A stretch of DNA of 64,000 nucleotides from Alphaproteobacteria bacterium AO1-B (lineage in GTDB: Bacteria; Pseudomonadota; Alphaproteobacteria; Rhizobiales; Stappiaceae): the NCBI GenBank assembly GCA_001890945.1, contig MLAX01000002.1:434001-498000 (forward strand), in the 5' to 3' direction. Positions 11,001 to 19,127 of this stretch are shown here, piece by piece. Each line of letters starts with the position of its first letter. The first letter of the stretch is position 1. A model generated the notes under the pieces. That model was not told the DNA's origin. It did no database searches and saw only the letters and a list, made by a program, of their open reading frames with translations. Position numbers and translations under genes: made by a program.

Positions 11001-11745
11001 CGATGAGGAATACAAAGAAACCTCCATCTCTCAATTGAATGAAAAACTGAAGATTCAGGTTGTCGGCAGCTGTCAGAAGATCGTCGGTCGGAACTATCCC
11101 TTCAGCAATGGCCGCTCTGAAGTGGCGATGACTGAGTTCGCGAAACTGTTTTCACCATCCGGTATTATGAAGCAGTTTTTCGAAGACAATCTGAAGGCGC
11201 TTGTGAACACTCAGGCTCGGCCTTGGACCTGGAAACCGGAGGTGACGCAAGCAGACCGCTTGTCGAATGCGACCTTGCGCCAATTCGAACGTGCGGATTT
11301 GATCCGTGAAGCATTCTTTCCAACCGGTAATGCGTATCCGTCCATTGGGCTGCAGGTCGTGCCGCGCGCTTTATCACCGCAAGCCGATGCAGCGAGCATG
11401 GAAGTGAATGGCAATCTGGTTTTGGTCAATCGCGGACCGGGCTTTAATGCTGAAATCCAGCCGCTGCCGGCAAGTTTCGATTGGCCGGGCAATCCAGCGA
11501 CCCCACGGGTCGTCCTGGTGATGGTACCGGAAGTGCCCGGATACAAATCCCGTCAGGAAGTCCATGGTGATTGGGCGTTTTATCGGTTCGTACGGGCCAA
11601 TCGTGTGAGTTCCAGCGGTGACAGCTTTGTCATTCGAAAGACACTTGGTGGCCGCCAGGTGGCATTTACAGTGACGCTGCGCACCAAGCCAAATCCATTT
11701 TTCCTTTCGGCAGTTGGAGAATTCCGCTGTCCTACAAGCTTTTAG
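8095..11745 (+). CDS. tssM: T6SS membrane-complex protein TssM (IcmF)
   Basis: TssM spans the inner membrane and periplasm and connects to TssL and TssJ. The 1216-residue protein has two N-terminal membrane segments (within 1-65). A cytoplasmic NTPase-like domain follows with an intact Walker A (GPPGAGKTT, from residue 120) and IDTAGRY as the Walker-B-like region. A third membrane span lies near 430-450 (AAIALLTLGLGSLWTI). The large periplasmic IcmF/DUF1215 region ends with the usual beta-rich C-terminal domain. The intact P-loop suggests an ATP/GTP-binding TssM, unlike the degenerate versions in some systems. Confidence 0.96.
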   Translation: MKFWFGIIAVLIGIVAMIALICFGGPFLAVAGVRPFEPLWVRLSLSLIILLTLGGWTGYRIYRRLAANRELEQEIVQPKASEEDLQIMSERMKDALKTLKTASGNSRTYLYDLPWYLMIGPPGAGKTTALMQSGLKFANSRGKGEAQKLEGLGGTRFCDWWFAESAVLIDTAGRYTTQDSDEEHDREAWQGFLKLLRKARPKQPINGVMVSISLEDLMTLSEADLKLHTDAIRARLVELYKTLKIDFPVYMIFTKADTIAGFMEFFGSYPETRRNLVWGATFQTREKTKNMVAETPAEFDLLIERLNEELPDRLQEEPDPRARLMLFGLPTQVAALKDRVVGFMNAIFEPSRYYPNAVLRGFYFTSGTQTGTAIDRVIGSMSQAFGTAYQAAALSGQGKSYFLRDLLTKVIIGESGWVTSNRQAVRLATAGRISVYAAIALLTLGLGSLWTISYLNNKTLIEETNAAVASIRATGEGVIDQRIVRDNNLVDVNAILLYLRLLPAGYSTQDDPTPVMEQFGLSQRERLVAAGISSYRSGLERLLRPRLLLRIEEQMADVLDNRRGPDSSDIDVLYNLAKLYRMVAGDAPEIDRDQIQNSFRADFLASFPGPGNEALRLQLNSHITAMLDLDFGGSVLTSQLDGALVEEVQRELARVSLAERGYALLKSRAKGLAADDWIAEQRGGPDMQTVFETENGDTLDTVAVDKFFTYPGFHLTVLPNLAGIREELERDKWLFGEIGEANAFAGQYQSLPSKILALYTKDFIAAWDTALGNLKFKSMSSDKPLYTTLQAVSAPTSPIVQLLESIRRETSLTQDLSESGQGAGVSSNQAQEVGAGAAQKVFQRYVLDSSGGLKRIGLEAGLELIAPGGISNALGGTGQSDPGVIPGKSIEDYFRPYHVLVEGENSRKIDALLLNFKNILDNLLVVANNPIQSETANSNVQIQASLLRSNATRFPSPLDRLIQQAAQEFDEEYKETSISQLNEKLKIQVVGSCQKIVGRNYPFSNGRSEVAMTEFAKLFSPSGIMKQFFEDNLKALVNTQARPWTWKPEVTQADRLSNATLRQFERADLIREAFFPTGNAYPSIGLQVVPRALSPQADAASMEVNGNLVLVNRGPGFNAEIQPLPASFDWPGNPATPRVVLVMVPEVPGYKSRQEVHGDWAFYRFVRANRVSSSGDSFVIRKTLGGRQVAFTVTLRTKPNPFFLSAVGEFRCPTSF

Positions 11746-11749
11746 CGCA

Positions 11750-12424
11750 ATGGCGAGCGGCTATTTTGGAAAACTGCCCATGCGTGGGGATTTTGTCAGC
11801 AGAAATTGTCCCTCGGGCTTTCTGGTCATCTGGGAACCGTTTTTGCAGGAAGGTCTCGCTGCGGCCAGCTCGGAACTGAAAGAGGCATGGGAAGGTGCAT
11901 ACATGACCATGCCGGTTTGGAATTTCGTGATGAGACCGGCAGCTGGCAGCAGTCCAATGCGAACAGCGGTCGCTGGTGCCTTCATGCCGAGTGTGGACCG
12001 CGTCTGCAGAAAATATCCATTGGCAATTGTATCTGAGTTGGCAGGGCCGCCAGCTCAGGCCAGCAAGCCAGCTGAGGGCTGGTATGAAGACGTCAAAGAC
12101 GTCCTGCTTTTTTCTCTTGAGGAGACTGCTGAGCTTGAGGAGTTTCAACAAAGGGCCGCTAGCCTTGAAGACCCGAAACCGGCAGTGGCCGCCTCAGAAA
12201 TTTTGAATAAACCAGTTGATTTCTTATCCGGTGTCGACGCTCGCGTTTTGGAAACTGAATTTTGGACAGATGCCCGCGGAGAAAAATATAGCTTCCGGTT
12301 TGATGGCATACCGAAGGCTGATGACTTTGTAAGGTTTGTGAAGCCGGAGTTGTTTGCCACGCACAGTTCCGGAATGACGGCAGGGGATGATCATGGGCAG
12401 CCTCGGGAGGATCTGCAAACATGA
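11750..12424 (+). CDS. tagF: T6SS regulator TagF (ImpM family)
   Basis: TagF represses T6SS post-translationally, in part by sequestering the FHA protein in studied systems. I chose ATG 11750, just after the tssM stop, because the protein then begins with the family hallmark GYFGKLPMRGDFVSR. A TTG start at 11714 would only add a tail inside tssM. The 224-residue product fits the family. It overlaps the downstream phosphatase gene by 4 bases (ATGA), and TagF and PppA are fused in some bacteria, which supports a joint function. Confidence 0.92.
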   Translation: MASGYFGKLPMRGDFVSRNCPSGFLVIWEPFLQEGLAAASSELKEAWEGAYMTMPVWNFVMRPAAGSSPMRTAVAGAFMPSVDRVCRKYPLAIVSELAGPPAQASKPAEGWYEDVKDVLLFSLEETAELEEFQQRAASLEDPKPAVAASEILNKPVDFLSGVDARVLETEFWTDARGEKYSFRFDGIPKADDFVRFVKPELFATHSSGMTAGDDHGQPREDLQT

Positions 12425-13194
12425 CCGCGAGATTGGAACCACTACCCAAACTGCATGGATTTGCCCTGGGCCTAACGGATATTGGCCGGATGCGGCAAGA
12501 AAACCAGGACGCCTATTTCATCGATGAAAACCTGGGGGTTTTTGCCGTCATGGACGGCGCCGGCGGGATGAATGATGGTGCACGTGCATCGAGAATTGTG
12601 TGTGAATCCCTGTCCGGCATAACGGATCCTGTGAGCGCAAAAGATCTGTTTGATCAGTTTGAGAGCCGTGTGGTTTGGGCGAAAAATGAAATCGAAAAGG
12701 CAGCAGAAAGATCAGAAGGCGCCATGATGGGAACGACCATCGCGGCCTTGCTGACATATGGAGCACATTTTGTATGCCTATGGGCCGGAGACAGCCGGGT
12801 CTACAGGTTCCGTGAGGGCCGGTTGGAACAGCTGACGACGGATCACACCGAAGCACAAGATCTCGTTGATCGCAAAGTTCTGACAGCTGAAGAAGCCAAA
12901 CGGTACCCGCGGAGCCATGTCATTACTCGGGCGATTGGATCTGGTGTGGATCTGGAACTCGATGTTGTAACGGGCAATCTTCAACCATCCGACCGGTTCA
13001 TGTTGTGCTCTGATGGCCTGACCGGGCATCTTGATGACGCGGTGATAAAGAGCTTTCTCATGAATGGAGCGCCACAACCGACTGCACGAGGACTGATCAA
13101 TGGGGCTTTGGATTCCGGCGGATCCGACAATGTAACCGTTGTGATCGTTGATATTGGCTTTGCAACGAAACCGCAGGCGGAGACATCGCAATGA
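12421..13194 (+). CDS. pppA: T6SS PP2C-type protein phosphatase PppA
   Basis: This metal-dependent Ser/Thr phosphatase reverses PpkA phosphorylation and switches the T6SS off. The 257-residue protein is a single PP2C domain. Visible metal and core motifs are NQDAYF, AVMDGAGG, the stretch WAGDSRVYRFREG, CSDGLTG and GGSDNVTVV. It starts by ATGA overlap with tagF and ends by ATGA overlap with the kinase gene, so tagF-pppA-ppkA are tightly coupled. Confidence 0.94.
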   Translation: MTARLEPLPKLHGFALGLTDIGRMRQENQDAYFIDENLGVFAVMDGAGGMNDGARASRIVCESLSGITDPVSAKDLFDQFESRVVWAKNEIEKAAERSEGAMMGTTIAALLTYGAHFVCLWAGDSRVYRFREGRLEQLTTDHTEAQDLVDRKVLTAEEAKRYPRSHVITRAIGSGVDLELDVVTGNLQPSDRFMLCSDGLTGHLDDAVIKSFLMNGAPQPTARGLINGALDSGGSDNVTVVIVDIGFATKPQAETSQ

Positions 13195-15110
13195 CCGTAT
13201 CTGGTAACCTGCTGCCTAAAGGGACCCGTTTGAACAATCTCTACGAGATTGAGGAACACATCGCTGACGGTGGGATCGGAACGGTTTATCGGGCGCGCGA
13301 CTTGGAAAGTGGAGATCCGGTCGCAATCAAGGTGCTGCTTGCCAGTTTTGCCCGTGATCAAATGATCGTGGATTTGTTCCGGCGTGAAGCCAAGATTTTG
13401 AAAAAGCTGACGCACGAGGCGGTCACGCAGTATTTCGTTTTTGCGAAGGAACCGGAGCTCGGCATTTATTATCTGGCCATGGAATTCGTGGAAGGGCCAT
13501 CGCTTGGTTCGAGGCTAGAGCAGGGGGCCTTGGAACCCGAAGCAGTCTTCCGTTTGTTGAAACGGCTGGCGGGTGCTCTTCAGGCTGTTCACGAGCGTCA
13601 TGTCATTCACCGAGATCTGTCACCAGACAACATCATTCTGCAAAACGGCGATGTGGGACAGGCCAAAATCATCGACTTTGGTATCTCCAAGTCACAGGCC
13701 AGCGGTCCAACGATTATCGGTGACGGCTTTGCGGGCAAGATCAATTATGTGTCGCCTGAACAGGTTGGCATCTTCGATGGAAAAGTGACGACCCGCAGTG
13801 ATATCTACGCGCTTGGCCTTGTGATCTCGGAAGCTCTTACCGGTAAGCAGCTGGATATGGGCGGCACTCAAGTGCAGATCGTTGAGAAGCGGAGGATCCT
13901 GCCACCTCTGGACGGTATAGATCTACGGTTTCTGCCTTTGCTTGAAGCCATGCTTCAGCCTGATCCTGCTAACCGTCCAGCGTCGATGGCCGATATTGCC
14001 AACTGGACAATGGGTGCTCCCATGCAAACCGGGGTCCCAGACAAAACAGTCATACAATTCTCTAAAAGCGCGCCGACCGAGCAGGAAATGCTTGATCAGC
14101 CGCCACCCGCGTCAACATGGCCCCGGAAAGTCTTGTTGGGTTTGGCACTTTTGGGATTTGCCGGCATGGGGGCAGCGGGTGTTTATTTCGTTGCGGGAAC
14201 ACCGGTTGAGGAAACCGGGCCAGAACGTCCGTTCCTGGCAGCAACGCCCAGGGAAAACGCCCCCGTAGCGCCAGCAGCTCCAGATGTGAGCAAGGAGACA
14301 GCTTCTCAACCCATTACCGGTGATGAGCCTACCGTTTCGGCGGCTCCGACGGCCAGTGCGGAGCGCCGCGAAACGCAAGACAAGGACATGATCGAAAGCG
14401 CGTCAACGCAACCGGCTTCACCGAGTTTATCAAGCGAGAACGAGGTTGATTCGGGGAGGAAAACAGCCCCTGTTGTTGAGACACTTCCAATGACACCGGA
14501 AGATCGTGTCCGTAAGTACGTCGCGGGTTACCAGACAGGCGATTGCATGTATTTTCAGCCGCTTAAGGTTGCTGGAAACTCAGCAGAGATCGAAGGCTTT
14601 GCCGCACGCATGCCCCCGTTCATTACGTTCGACAGTGATTTCAAGAAAGCGCAGGGGTACGAAGCGACAATTCAGGCCAATCTGGTGAAGGATGCGCAGT
14701 GCCCAGCGATAGCGTTTTTGCAGGCAACACCACAAGGGGCAGGCGAAACCAACCTTCTCTTGGATATGCAACGGACTGTTTTGGCAAACGGCAGCAATAT
14801 GGCTGGAAGGATATCCGGCTTTGATCCTGCGGCAGGGGAACTTGGCCTAATCATAGTTGCCAGCGACGGGCAGGTCACCGATTTGACTTCCTTTCTCCAA
14901 TCTGACGATGGCGGTGCGGGATTTGTTGTTCCCCTGCAACTAAACCGGTCGGACGAGGAGACCGGATTGATCATTGCAATGGTTGGCAAGGATCTTCCGA
15001 AAGCACTTGCCAGTGTTACGGAGAAGGCGGCCCCCGCCTATTTCGATATTCTAGAACGAAATGGCGAGGTCTTGCGCGCAACTGCAACCACGATCAAAAT
15101 ACTGCCTTGA
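13191..15110 (+). CDS. ppkA: T6SS Ser/Thr protein kinase PpkA with unusual C-terminal domain
   Basis: The N-terminal half is a eukaryotic-like kinase: glycine loop ADGGIGTVY, VAIKVL lysine, catalytic HRDLSPDN (serine instead of the common lysine after HRDL), DFG and an SPEQ activation-end motif. A membrane span follows at about 305-330, then a low-complexity Ala/Pro/Ser linker (about 335-430). The periplasmic C-terminal domain (about 435-620) contains GDC at 450-452. That domain is clearly similar to the end of the TonB-like protein two genes downstream. It replaces the periplasmic sensor parts of classical PpkA and probably senses an envelope signal (inference). Confidence 0.92.
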   Translation: MTVSGNLLPKGTRLNNLYEIEEHIADGGIGTVYRARDLESGDPVAIKVLLASFARDQMIVDLFRREAKILKKLTHEAVTQYFVFAKEPELGIYYLAMEFVEGPSLGSRLEQGALEPEAVFRLLKRLAGALQAVHERHVIHRDLSPDNIILQNGDVGQAKIIDFGISKSQASGPTIIGDGFAGKINYVSPEQVGIFDGKVTTRSDIYALGLVISEALTGKQLDMGGTQVQIVEKRRILPPLDGIDLRFLPLLEAMLQPDPANRPASMADIANWTMGAPMQTGVPDKTVIQFSKSAPTEQEMLDQPPPASTWPRKVLLGLALLGFAGMGAAGVYFVAGTPVEETGPERPFLAATPRENAPVAPAAPDVSKETASQPITGDEPTVSAAPTASAERRETQDKDMIESASTQPASPSLSSENEVDSGRKTAPVVETLPMTPEDRVRKYVAGYQTGDCMYFQPLKVAGNSAEIEGFAARMPPFITFDSDFKKAQGYEATIQANLVKDAQCPAIAFLQATPQGAGETNLLLDMQRTVLANGSNMAGRISGFDPAAGELGLIIVASDGQVTDLTSFLQSDDGGAGFVVPLQLNRSDEETGLIIAMVGKDLPKALASVTEKAAPAYFDILERNGEVLRATATTIKILP

Positions 15111-15141
15111 CCTTCGCTGCGCACCGGCAGGCAGATGCCAA

Positions 15142-15567
15142 ATGAAACGCTTTAGCAAGCCGATACACCTGCCAGAGATTGTGACTGGCCCCAAACGTGA
15201 CAGTTCACTTGCGTTAATCAATGTCGTGTTTTTGCTACTGGTATTTCTCCTGGTTGCTGGTTCGTTACGCCCGCCGTTGCAGCAAGAATTCGAGTGGGCA
15301 GAAACAACGTCCGAAGATGAGGCGGCAGGTGCAATCCAAGGAAGCCTGGCCCTCGACAGAAATGGAGCTGTCTGGGACGGAACGAAGTTGCTGGAAGCTG
15401 TTGAACTCTCAAACCGCTTGACGAGACTTGCCGGGGCTGGGGGCAGTTTAACTCTTCAGGTCGACAGGCGTACGAGCATCCACAGTCTGAACGTGGTTGC
15501 AGGTGAGGCTAGAAAAGCTGGGCTGAAGAAACTGACACTGATCACCTTGGAGGCTGCGGATCAGTAA
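15142..15567 (+). CDS. ExbD/TolR-family protein, T6SS-linked
   Basis: ExbD/TolR proteins pair with ExbB/TolQ to use the proton motive force. I start at ATG 15142 (MKRFSKPI), because the longer frame lies inside the kinase gene. The 141-residue product has the ExbD layout: short basic N-tail, one membrane segment (INVVFLLLVFLLVAGSL) and a periplasmic alpha/beta domain. The conserved membrane aspartate of ExbD/TolR, normally in the D-x-x-F/L-x-L-L position, reads as asparagine here (ALINVVFLLL). Proton-channel function is therefore uncertain. The stop overlaps the next start by one base. Confidence 0.8.
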   Translation: MKRFSKPIHLPEIVTGPKRDSSLALINVVFLLLVFLLVAGSLRPPLQQEFEWAETTSEDEAAGAIQGSLALDRNGAVWDGTKLLEAVELSNRLTRLAGAGGSLTLQVDRRTSIHSLNVVAGEARKAGLKKLTLITLEAADQ

Positions 15568-17348
15568 TGCCAGCGGTCGTACCTTATTCGGCCGAAAGCT
15601 CGAACGGCCACTTTTCAGTCCGACTGTGGGCAACCGGTTTGTTGGTATCCCTTGGCGTCCATGTCATCGTTCTGACCGTTGGATTGCCAGAACTTCAGCT
15701 CACGCCAATTCCAGACCAGCGTAAGGTGGTTGAAACAGAGATTTTTCTGGACGTCGGCGGCCCTCAGTTTGAAGTTGCGGACGCTATTGAGGCAGCTGCG
15801 TTATCGGAAGTCGCTCCCGACGAAGCCATTTTGACCGACGTTCGGTCAGAAACCGTTGTTTCTCCGCAGCCGCAGGAGGCGAACATCGCTAACCCACAGG
15901 TGTTGGTAGAGGCAAGTCATCTGCCCGAATCTGTGGTCACAGCGCCTGTGCAAGCGTTGGCCGAGGGGCCGATGCCAGAGGCGATTACACCCTCAAAATT
16001 AGAAGCGCCTCCGTCTGCAGCGGCTCCCGCCGCGCTGGAAGCGGTAAAAGCGATAGAGCAGCAACCAGGACAAGTGCCGGAGCTAGAGCAGGTGACACCT
16101 GTGCCAGTCGCACCAACTGCAGAAACTCTTGCATCTTTGAATACAACGGCCGTCGCCATAGTGCCGGAATACTTTGCCCCGGATACCACTTTTGTTCCGT
16201 TAGCTTCGCCATTGCAGGATAATGCCGGACCGGGAACCTCGCTGGTTATCGAACCCTTGCCCGGCGTTGACGTCCCGGAAATTGCTAGCACAACAGCTGA
16301 TGAGCCGATGAGTGGTGTTTTAGTGCCAGAGGCGAGCCGGGATGATGGGTTAAATCCTTTATCTCCGTCAGTTCCCCTTCAATCAACAGTCGATGCCGTA
16401 TTGCCCGCTAACGTAACCTCTATAACCCCTCCTGAAGTTCCACCGAGCGCTGCAGTGAATACAAGTGCTATGGTCATTTTGCCTGACGCTGTTGCTCCGC
16501 CAGTTCTACCAGAGGCGATCAAGCCGGATCCCGTCGCTGTTGAGCAGAAAGTTGCAGCCGTCGAATCCCTGAGCGGTGCTGACGTACTGAAACCGGCGGA
16601 TCTAATCCAGGAACCGGCTGCTGTGCCTGAGAGCACTGTGGCGCGACCGGGAAATGTCGAGCCTTCCGATGTAGACGTTCTCGACCCGACCGAAAGGATC
16701 GAGTCTTATGTCGCTGCATTTGATGTCGGTGATTGCGCGCATGTGACGGTTGAGTCCGCTGGCGTGAACACTGCGCAAATCACTGCTTTTGGGGCCACGA
16801 TTGAGCCGTTCGTTACGCTGGATAAAAAGTTCAAGCAAGATCAGGGCTTTGCTGCAGATATCGAGCTAAGGGTAGTTACACAGCCGCAATGCGCGCTCTT
16901 GGATACATTGAGCGTTTCAGACGGGATCGAGGCTGTTAATCTAATTTCCCTTGATAAAACCGTTGTCCGAAGCGGTACTGCAGTGTCAGGCGTTGTGGGG
17001 CGAGATCTTCCCACCGACAAGATACTCGTAGCGCAAAAAAGCGGCGTGCCTTTGTTCGGCATCGGGCCGCCAGAGTTGTATCTCATTGACGATATCGGTC
17101 AGATCCATGACGGTCGTTCGTTTGTTTTGCCATATAGCGATCCCAGCAGAGCAGGCGGGTGGCGGTTTGCAATCCCCGTCACAAAATTGTCTTCCGGAAA
17201 TGAAGAAACGGCGCTTGTTTTGGTCGTCTGGAATCGACCCGTAAACAACCAGCCGGCGAGGTTTGGGACACACCCAGCGTCCCGAATACCAAGCGTGTTG
17301 GAGTATCCCGGTGTCTATTCCCTGACCGCTTTTAAAGTCACACGTTGA
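15567..17348 (+). CDS. TonB/TolA-like envelope protein with kinase-shared C-terminal domain
   Basis: This 593-residue protein has a TonB-like N-terminus: a single membrane segment at about 20-42 (GLLVSLGVHVIVLTVGL). A very long Pro/Ala/Val/Glu-rich periplasmic spacer follows (about 75-370). It does not end in a TonB domain. Its C-terminal domain (about 375-590; GDC at 388-390, then PFVTLDKKFKQDQGF) matches that of the upstream kinase (GDC at 450-452, then PFITFDSDFKKAQGY). It is convergent with the exbB-like gene. I infer a trans-envelope sensor or energy transducer for the T6SS; no function is proven. Confidence 0.75.
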   Translation: MPAVVPYSAESSNGHFSVRLWATGLLVSLGVHVIVLTVGLPELQLTPIPDQRKVVETEIFLDVGGPQFEVADAIEAAALSEVAPDEAILTDVRSETVVSPQPQEANIANPQVLVEASHLPESVVTAPVQALAEGPMPEAITPSKLEAPPSAAAPAALEAVKAIEQQPGQVPELEQVTPVPVAPTAETLASLNTTAVAIVPEYFAPDTTFVPLASPLQDNAGPGTSLVIEPLPGVDVPEIASTTADEPMSGVLVPEASRDDGLNPLSPSVPLQSTVDAVLPANVTSITPPEVPPSAAVNTSAMVILPDAVAPPVLPEAIKPDPVAVEQKVAAVESLSGADVLKPADLIQEPAAVPESTVARPGNVEPSDVDVLDPTERIESYVAAFDVGDCAHVTVESAGVNTAQITAFGATIEPFVTLDKKFKQDQGFAADIELRVVTQPQCALLDTLSVSDGIEAVNLISLDKTVVRSGTAVSGVVGRDLPTDKILVAQKSGVPLFGIGPPELYLIDDIGQIHDGRSFVLPYSDPSRAGGWRFAIPVTKLSSGNEETALVLVVWNRPVNNQPARFGTHPASRIPSVLEYPGVYSLTAFKVTR

Positions 17349-17354
17349 GAAAGG

Positions 17355-18011
17355 TCATTTGGCGGGGCCTGCCGTGAAAACGCCAGTCAACAGGATTTCC
17401 AGGGTGGCCCGTTCTTTCTCAAGGCGGGTTTCAAACCATGTGACAGCTACCGATACTGGTATTGCGACCGCAAGGCCGCAGGCTGTTGTTAAGAGGGCAA
17501 CCCAAATGCCACCGGCAAGTGTTGACGGATCAGCGGAGGAGCCGGATTCCTGAAGTGACTGGAATGTCTCGATCATACCGAGAACCGTGCCGAACAGACC
17601 GAGTAAAGGCGCAACCTGGCTTACCAGGTCCAAGGCTTTCAACCAGCTTGCCAATGCGAATAAACGGTCAGCCGCTCGGGCAGACACTTCTTCTCTTAAA
17701 CGCTCTTCTCGAATGTCCCGTTCCTGAAGCGATAATTGCTGCCGGTCCAGTGCCTGAAGCGCGTCCATGGCGCTGCGCACAAGAGCTGCCGACAAGGACC
17801 TGTCTTTCAATAGGTTTTGCGAGGCAGCGGTCCGGTCACCTGATCGCCATTGCGTGACGGCTTTGCGCACACTTATGTGCTTTCCGACCCGCACCATCCA
17901 GAATTGCAGAACTTTGCCGGTAATGATCGCGCCCGCCAATACCGAGATACACAGCAGCAAAAGAACAACCGGTCCCCCGAATTCAAGCAAGGACGATGGC
18001 GAACCAATCAT
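17355..18011 (-). CDS. ExbB/TolQ/MotA-family proton channel protein
   Basis: This 218-residue membrane protein has the three-span ExbB/TolQ layout. The first span is near residues 10-32 (VVLLLLCISVLAGAII). Two further spans, at about 130-155 and 165-190, hold the family signature APLLGLFGTVLGMIETF and a GIWVALLTTACGLAVAIP stretch. It is last in a leftward set after a DUF1036 gene and a small exported protein, and convergent with the TonB-like gene 6 bases away. It is the only ExbB homologue here and presumably partners one or both ExbD-like proteins. Confidence 0.9.
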   Translation of the reverse strand: MIGSPSSLLEFGGPVVLLLLCISVLAGAIITGKVLQFWMVRVGKHISVRKAVTQWRSGDRTAASQNLLKDRSLSAALVRSAMDALQALDRQQLSLQERDIREERLREEVSARAADRLFALASWLKALDLVSQVAPLLGLFGTVLGMIETFQSLQESGSSADPSTLAGGIWVALLTTACGLAVAIPVSVAVTWFETRLEKERATLEILLTGVFTAGPAK

Positions 18012-18046
18012 AAAGCAATTTCTCCGTCGCTCTCAGATGGCAGGTC

Positions 18047-18481
18047 TCAATCCCCGAATTGCAATGACGTGCGGTTGGACAGTTGTAAAAGATCCGGGCA
18101 GTACACATCAGTTATGGCCGGAGGAACACAATCGACCACGTCGTTGATATGAAGGCGGGATAGTCCGTCGCAAGAAACATCAGGCAGATCGAACTGTTGG
18201 ACCTTTGTTTTTCCAGCCGACATGCGCCGAAGATCAAGACGCATCAACCGGTCAATAATGCCCTCGTTGTTGAACACGACGAGTTCAAGCCCCAGTTTTT
18301 CTATCGGTCTTTCAAGACCATTCGTAGCAATCACGGACAAACGGCACCCACCGGCTTGATTGGACTGCACCTGGTTGAGTTCCAGTTCAATCTTACCGGC
18401 GGCATCCTGAGCGGATGCCGATGATAATAGACACAATGCCGTAACGGCCGAGATCAGCGCAATAAGCTTTCTAATGTACAT
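18047..18481 (-). CDS. Small exported protein of unknown function, T6SS-linked
   Basis: This 144-residue protein has a clear signal peptide (hydrophobic ALISAVTALCLLS, cleavage near SSASAQ). The mature part is about 120 residues, beta-rich in appearance, with four cysteines (GGCRL, VSCDG, VDCVP, VYCPD) that could form disulfides in the periplasm. It lies between the DUF1036 gene and the exbB-like gene on the same strand with short gaps, so it is likely co-transcribed. I do not recognise the family. A periplasmic partner of the ExbB/ExbD/TonB-like set is a reasonable guess. Confidence 0.75.
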   Translation of the reverse strand: MYIRKLIALISAVTALCLLSSASAQDAAGKIELELNQVQSNQAGGCRLSVIATNGLERPIEKLGLELVVFNNEGIIDRLMRLDLRRMSAGKTKVQQFDLPDVSCDGLSRLHINDVVDCVPPAITDVYCPDLLQLSNRTSLQFGD

Positions 18482-18546
18482 TCCGTCCCCCAGCGTCTGA
18501 TATCAGCTGTTCCACTTTCTAGACTGACAACATGCACTTTCTGTTT

Positions 18547-19005
18547 TCAATCATAGGACAGCAGAACCGTCCAGTCTCGAGCTCCCTCCGTTTCGACCTG
18601 ATAAAAGTCTGCTTCTATCAGCCCGCGTTGCCAGCACTGATCACCATCGTACAACACGAATTTTTCTTCACGGATACAAAGGGTGACATCTCCTGTCAGG
18701 CGGCTTTCGCCAAATCCGTCCGAAACATGCAAATAATATTTCTTCTGACGAAGATCTCCTTGAATCAGTGGGGTGCAGGCATTGGCGGTCACGGTCCACC
18801 AACCTTCTGTTCGGATCCCGTCTTCGGTTTCGTAGCCTATAGCAACGTTCACAAGATCCAACGAGCCGTTACAGATTTTCAATCCGGCGTTTGCAGTCGA
18901 GGTCCAGACCAAGAGCGCACAAGCAAATGAGGCAAGGGCAATGGACGGCTTTAGTAATCTCCTTGCCGAATATCTGCTTCCCAGTTTCCAGTAAGCTTGC
19001 GTCAT
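18547..19005 (-). CDS. DUF1036-family exported protein
   Basis: This 152-residue protein has an N-terminal hydrophobic signal (ASFACALLVWTSTANA). The DUF1036 pattern follows: LKICN near the mature start, NVAIGYE, a GWWTV motif, NACTPLIQG and a KYYLHV strand. DUF1036 proteins are small periplasmic proteins of unknown biochemical role in alphaproteobacteria. It heads the leftward set DUF1036, unknown exported protein, ExbB. It is divergent from the second exbD-like gene, suggesting one shared promoter region of about 120 bases. Confidence 0.85.
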   Translation of the reverse strand: MTQAYWKLGSRYSARRLLKPSIALASFACALLVWTSTANAGLKICNGSLDLVNVAIGYETEDGIRTEGWWTVTANACTPLIQGDLRQKKYYLHVSDGFGESRLTGDVTLCIREEKFVLYDGDQCWQRGLIEADFYQVETEGARDWTVLLSYD

Positions 19006-19127
19006 GGACCGTTTCTCCGGTTGTATGCAGCCTATGAGACTCCTAAAATCTGGTCAAACCGGAAACGGTGTTTGCAATCCTGGTTAAATTTTGTCTGACT
19101 GCGATAAAGGCAACCACGAGACTTGTA

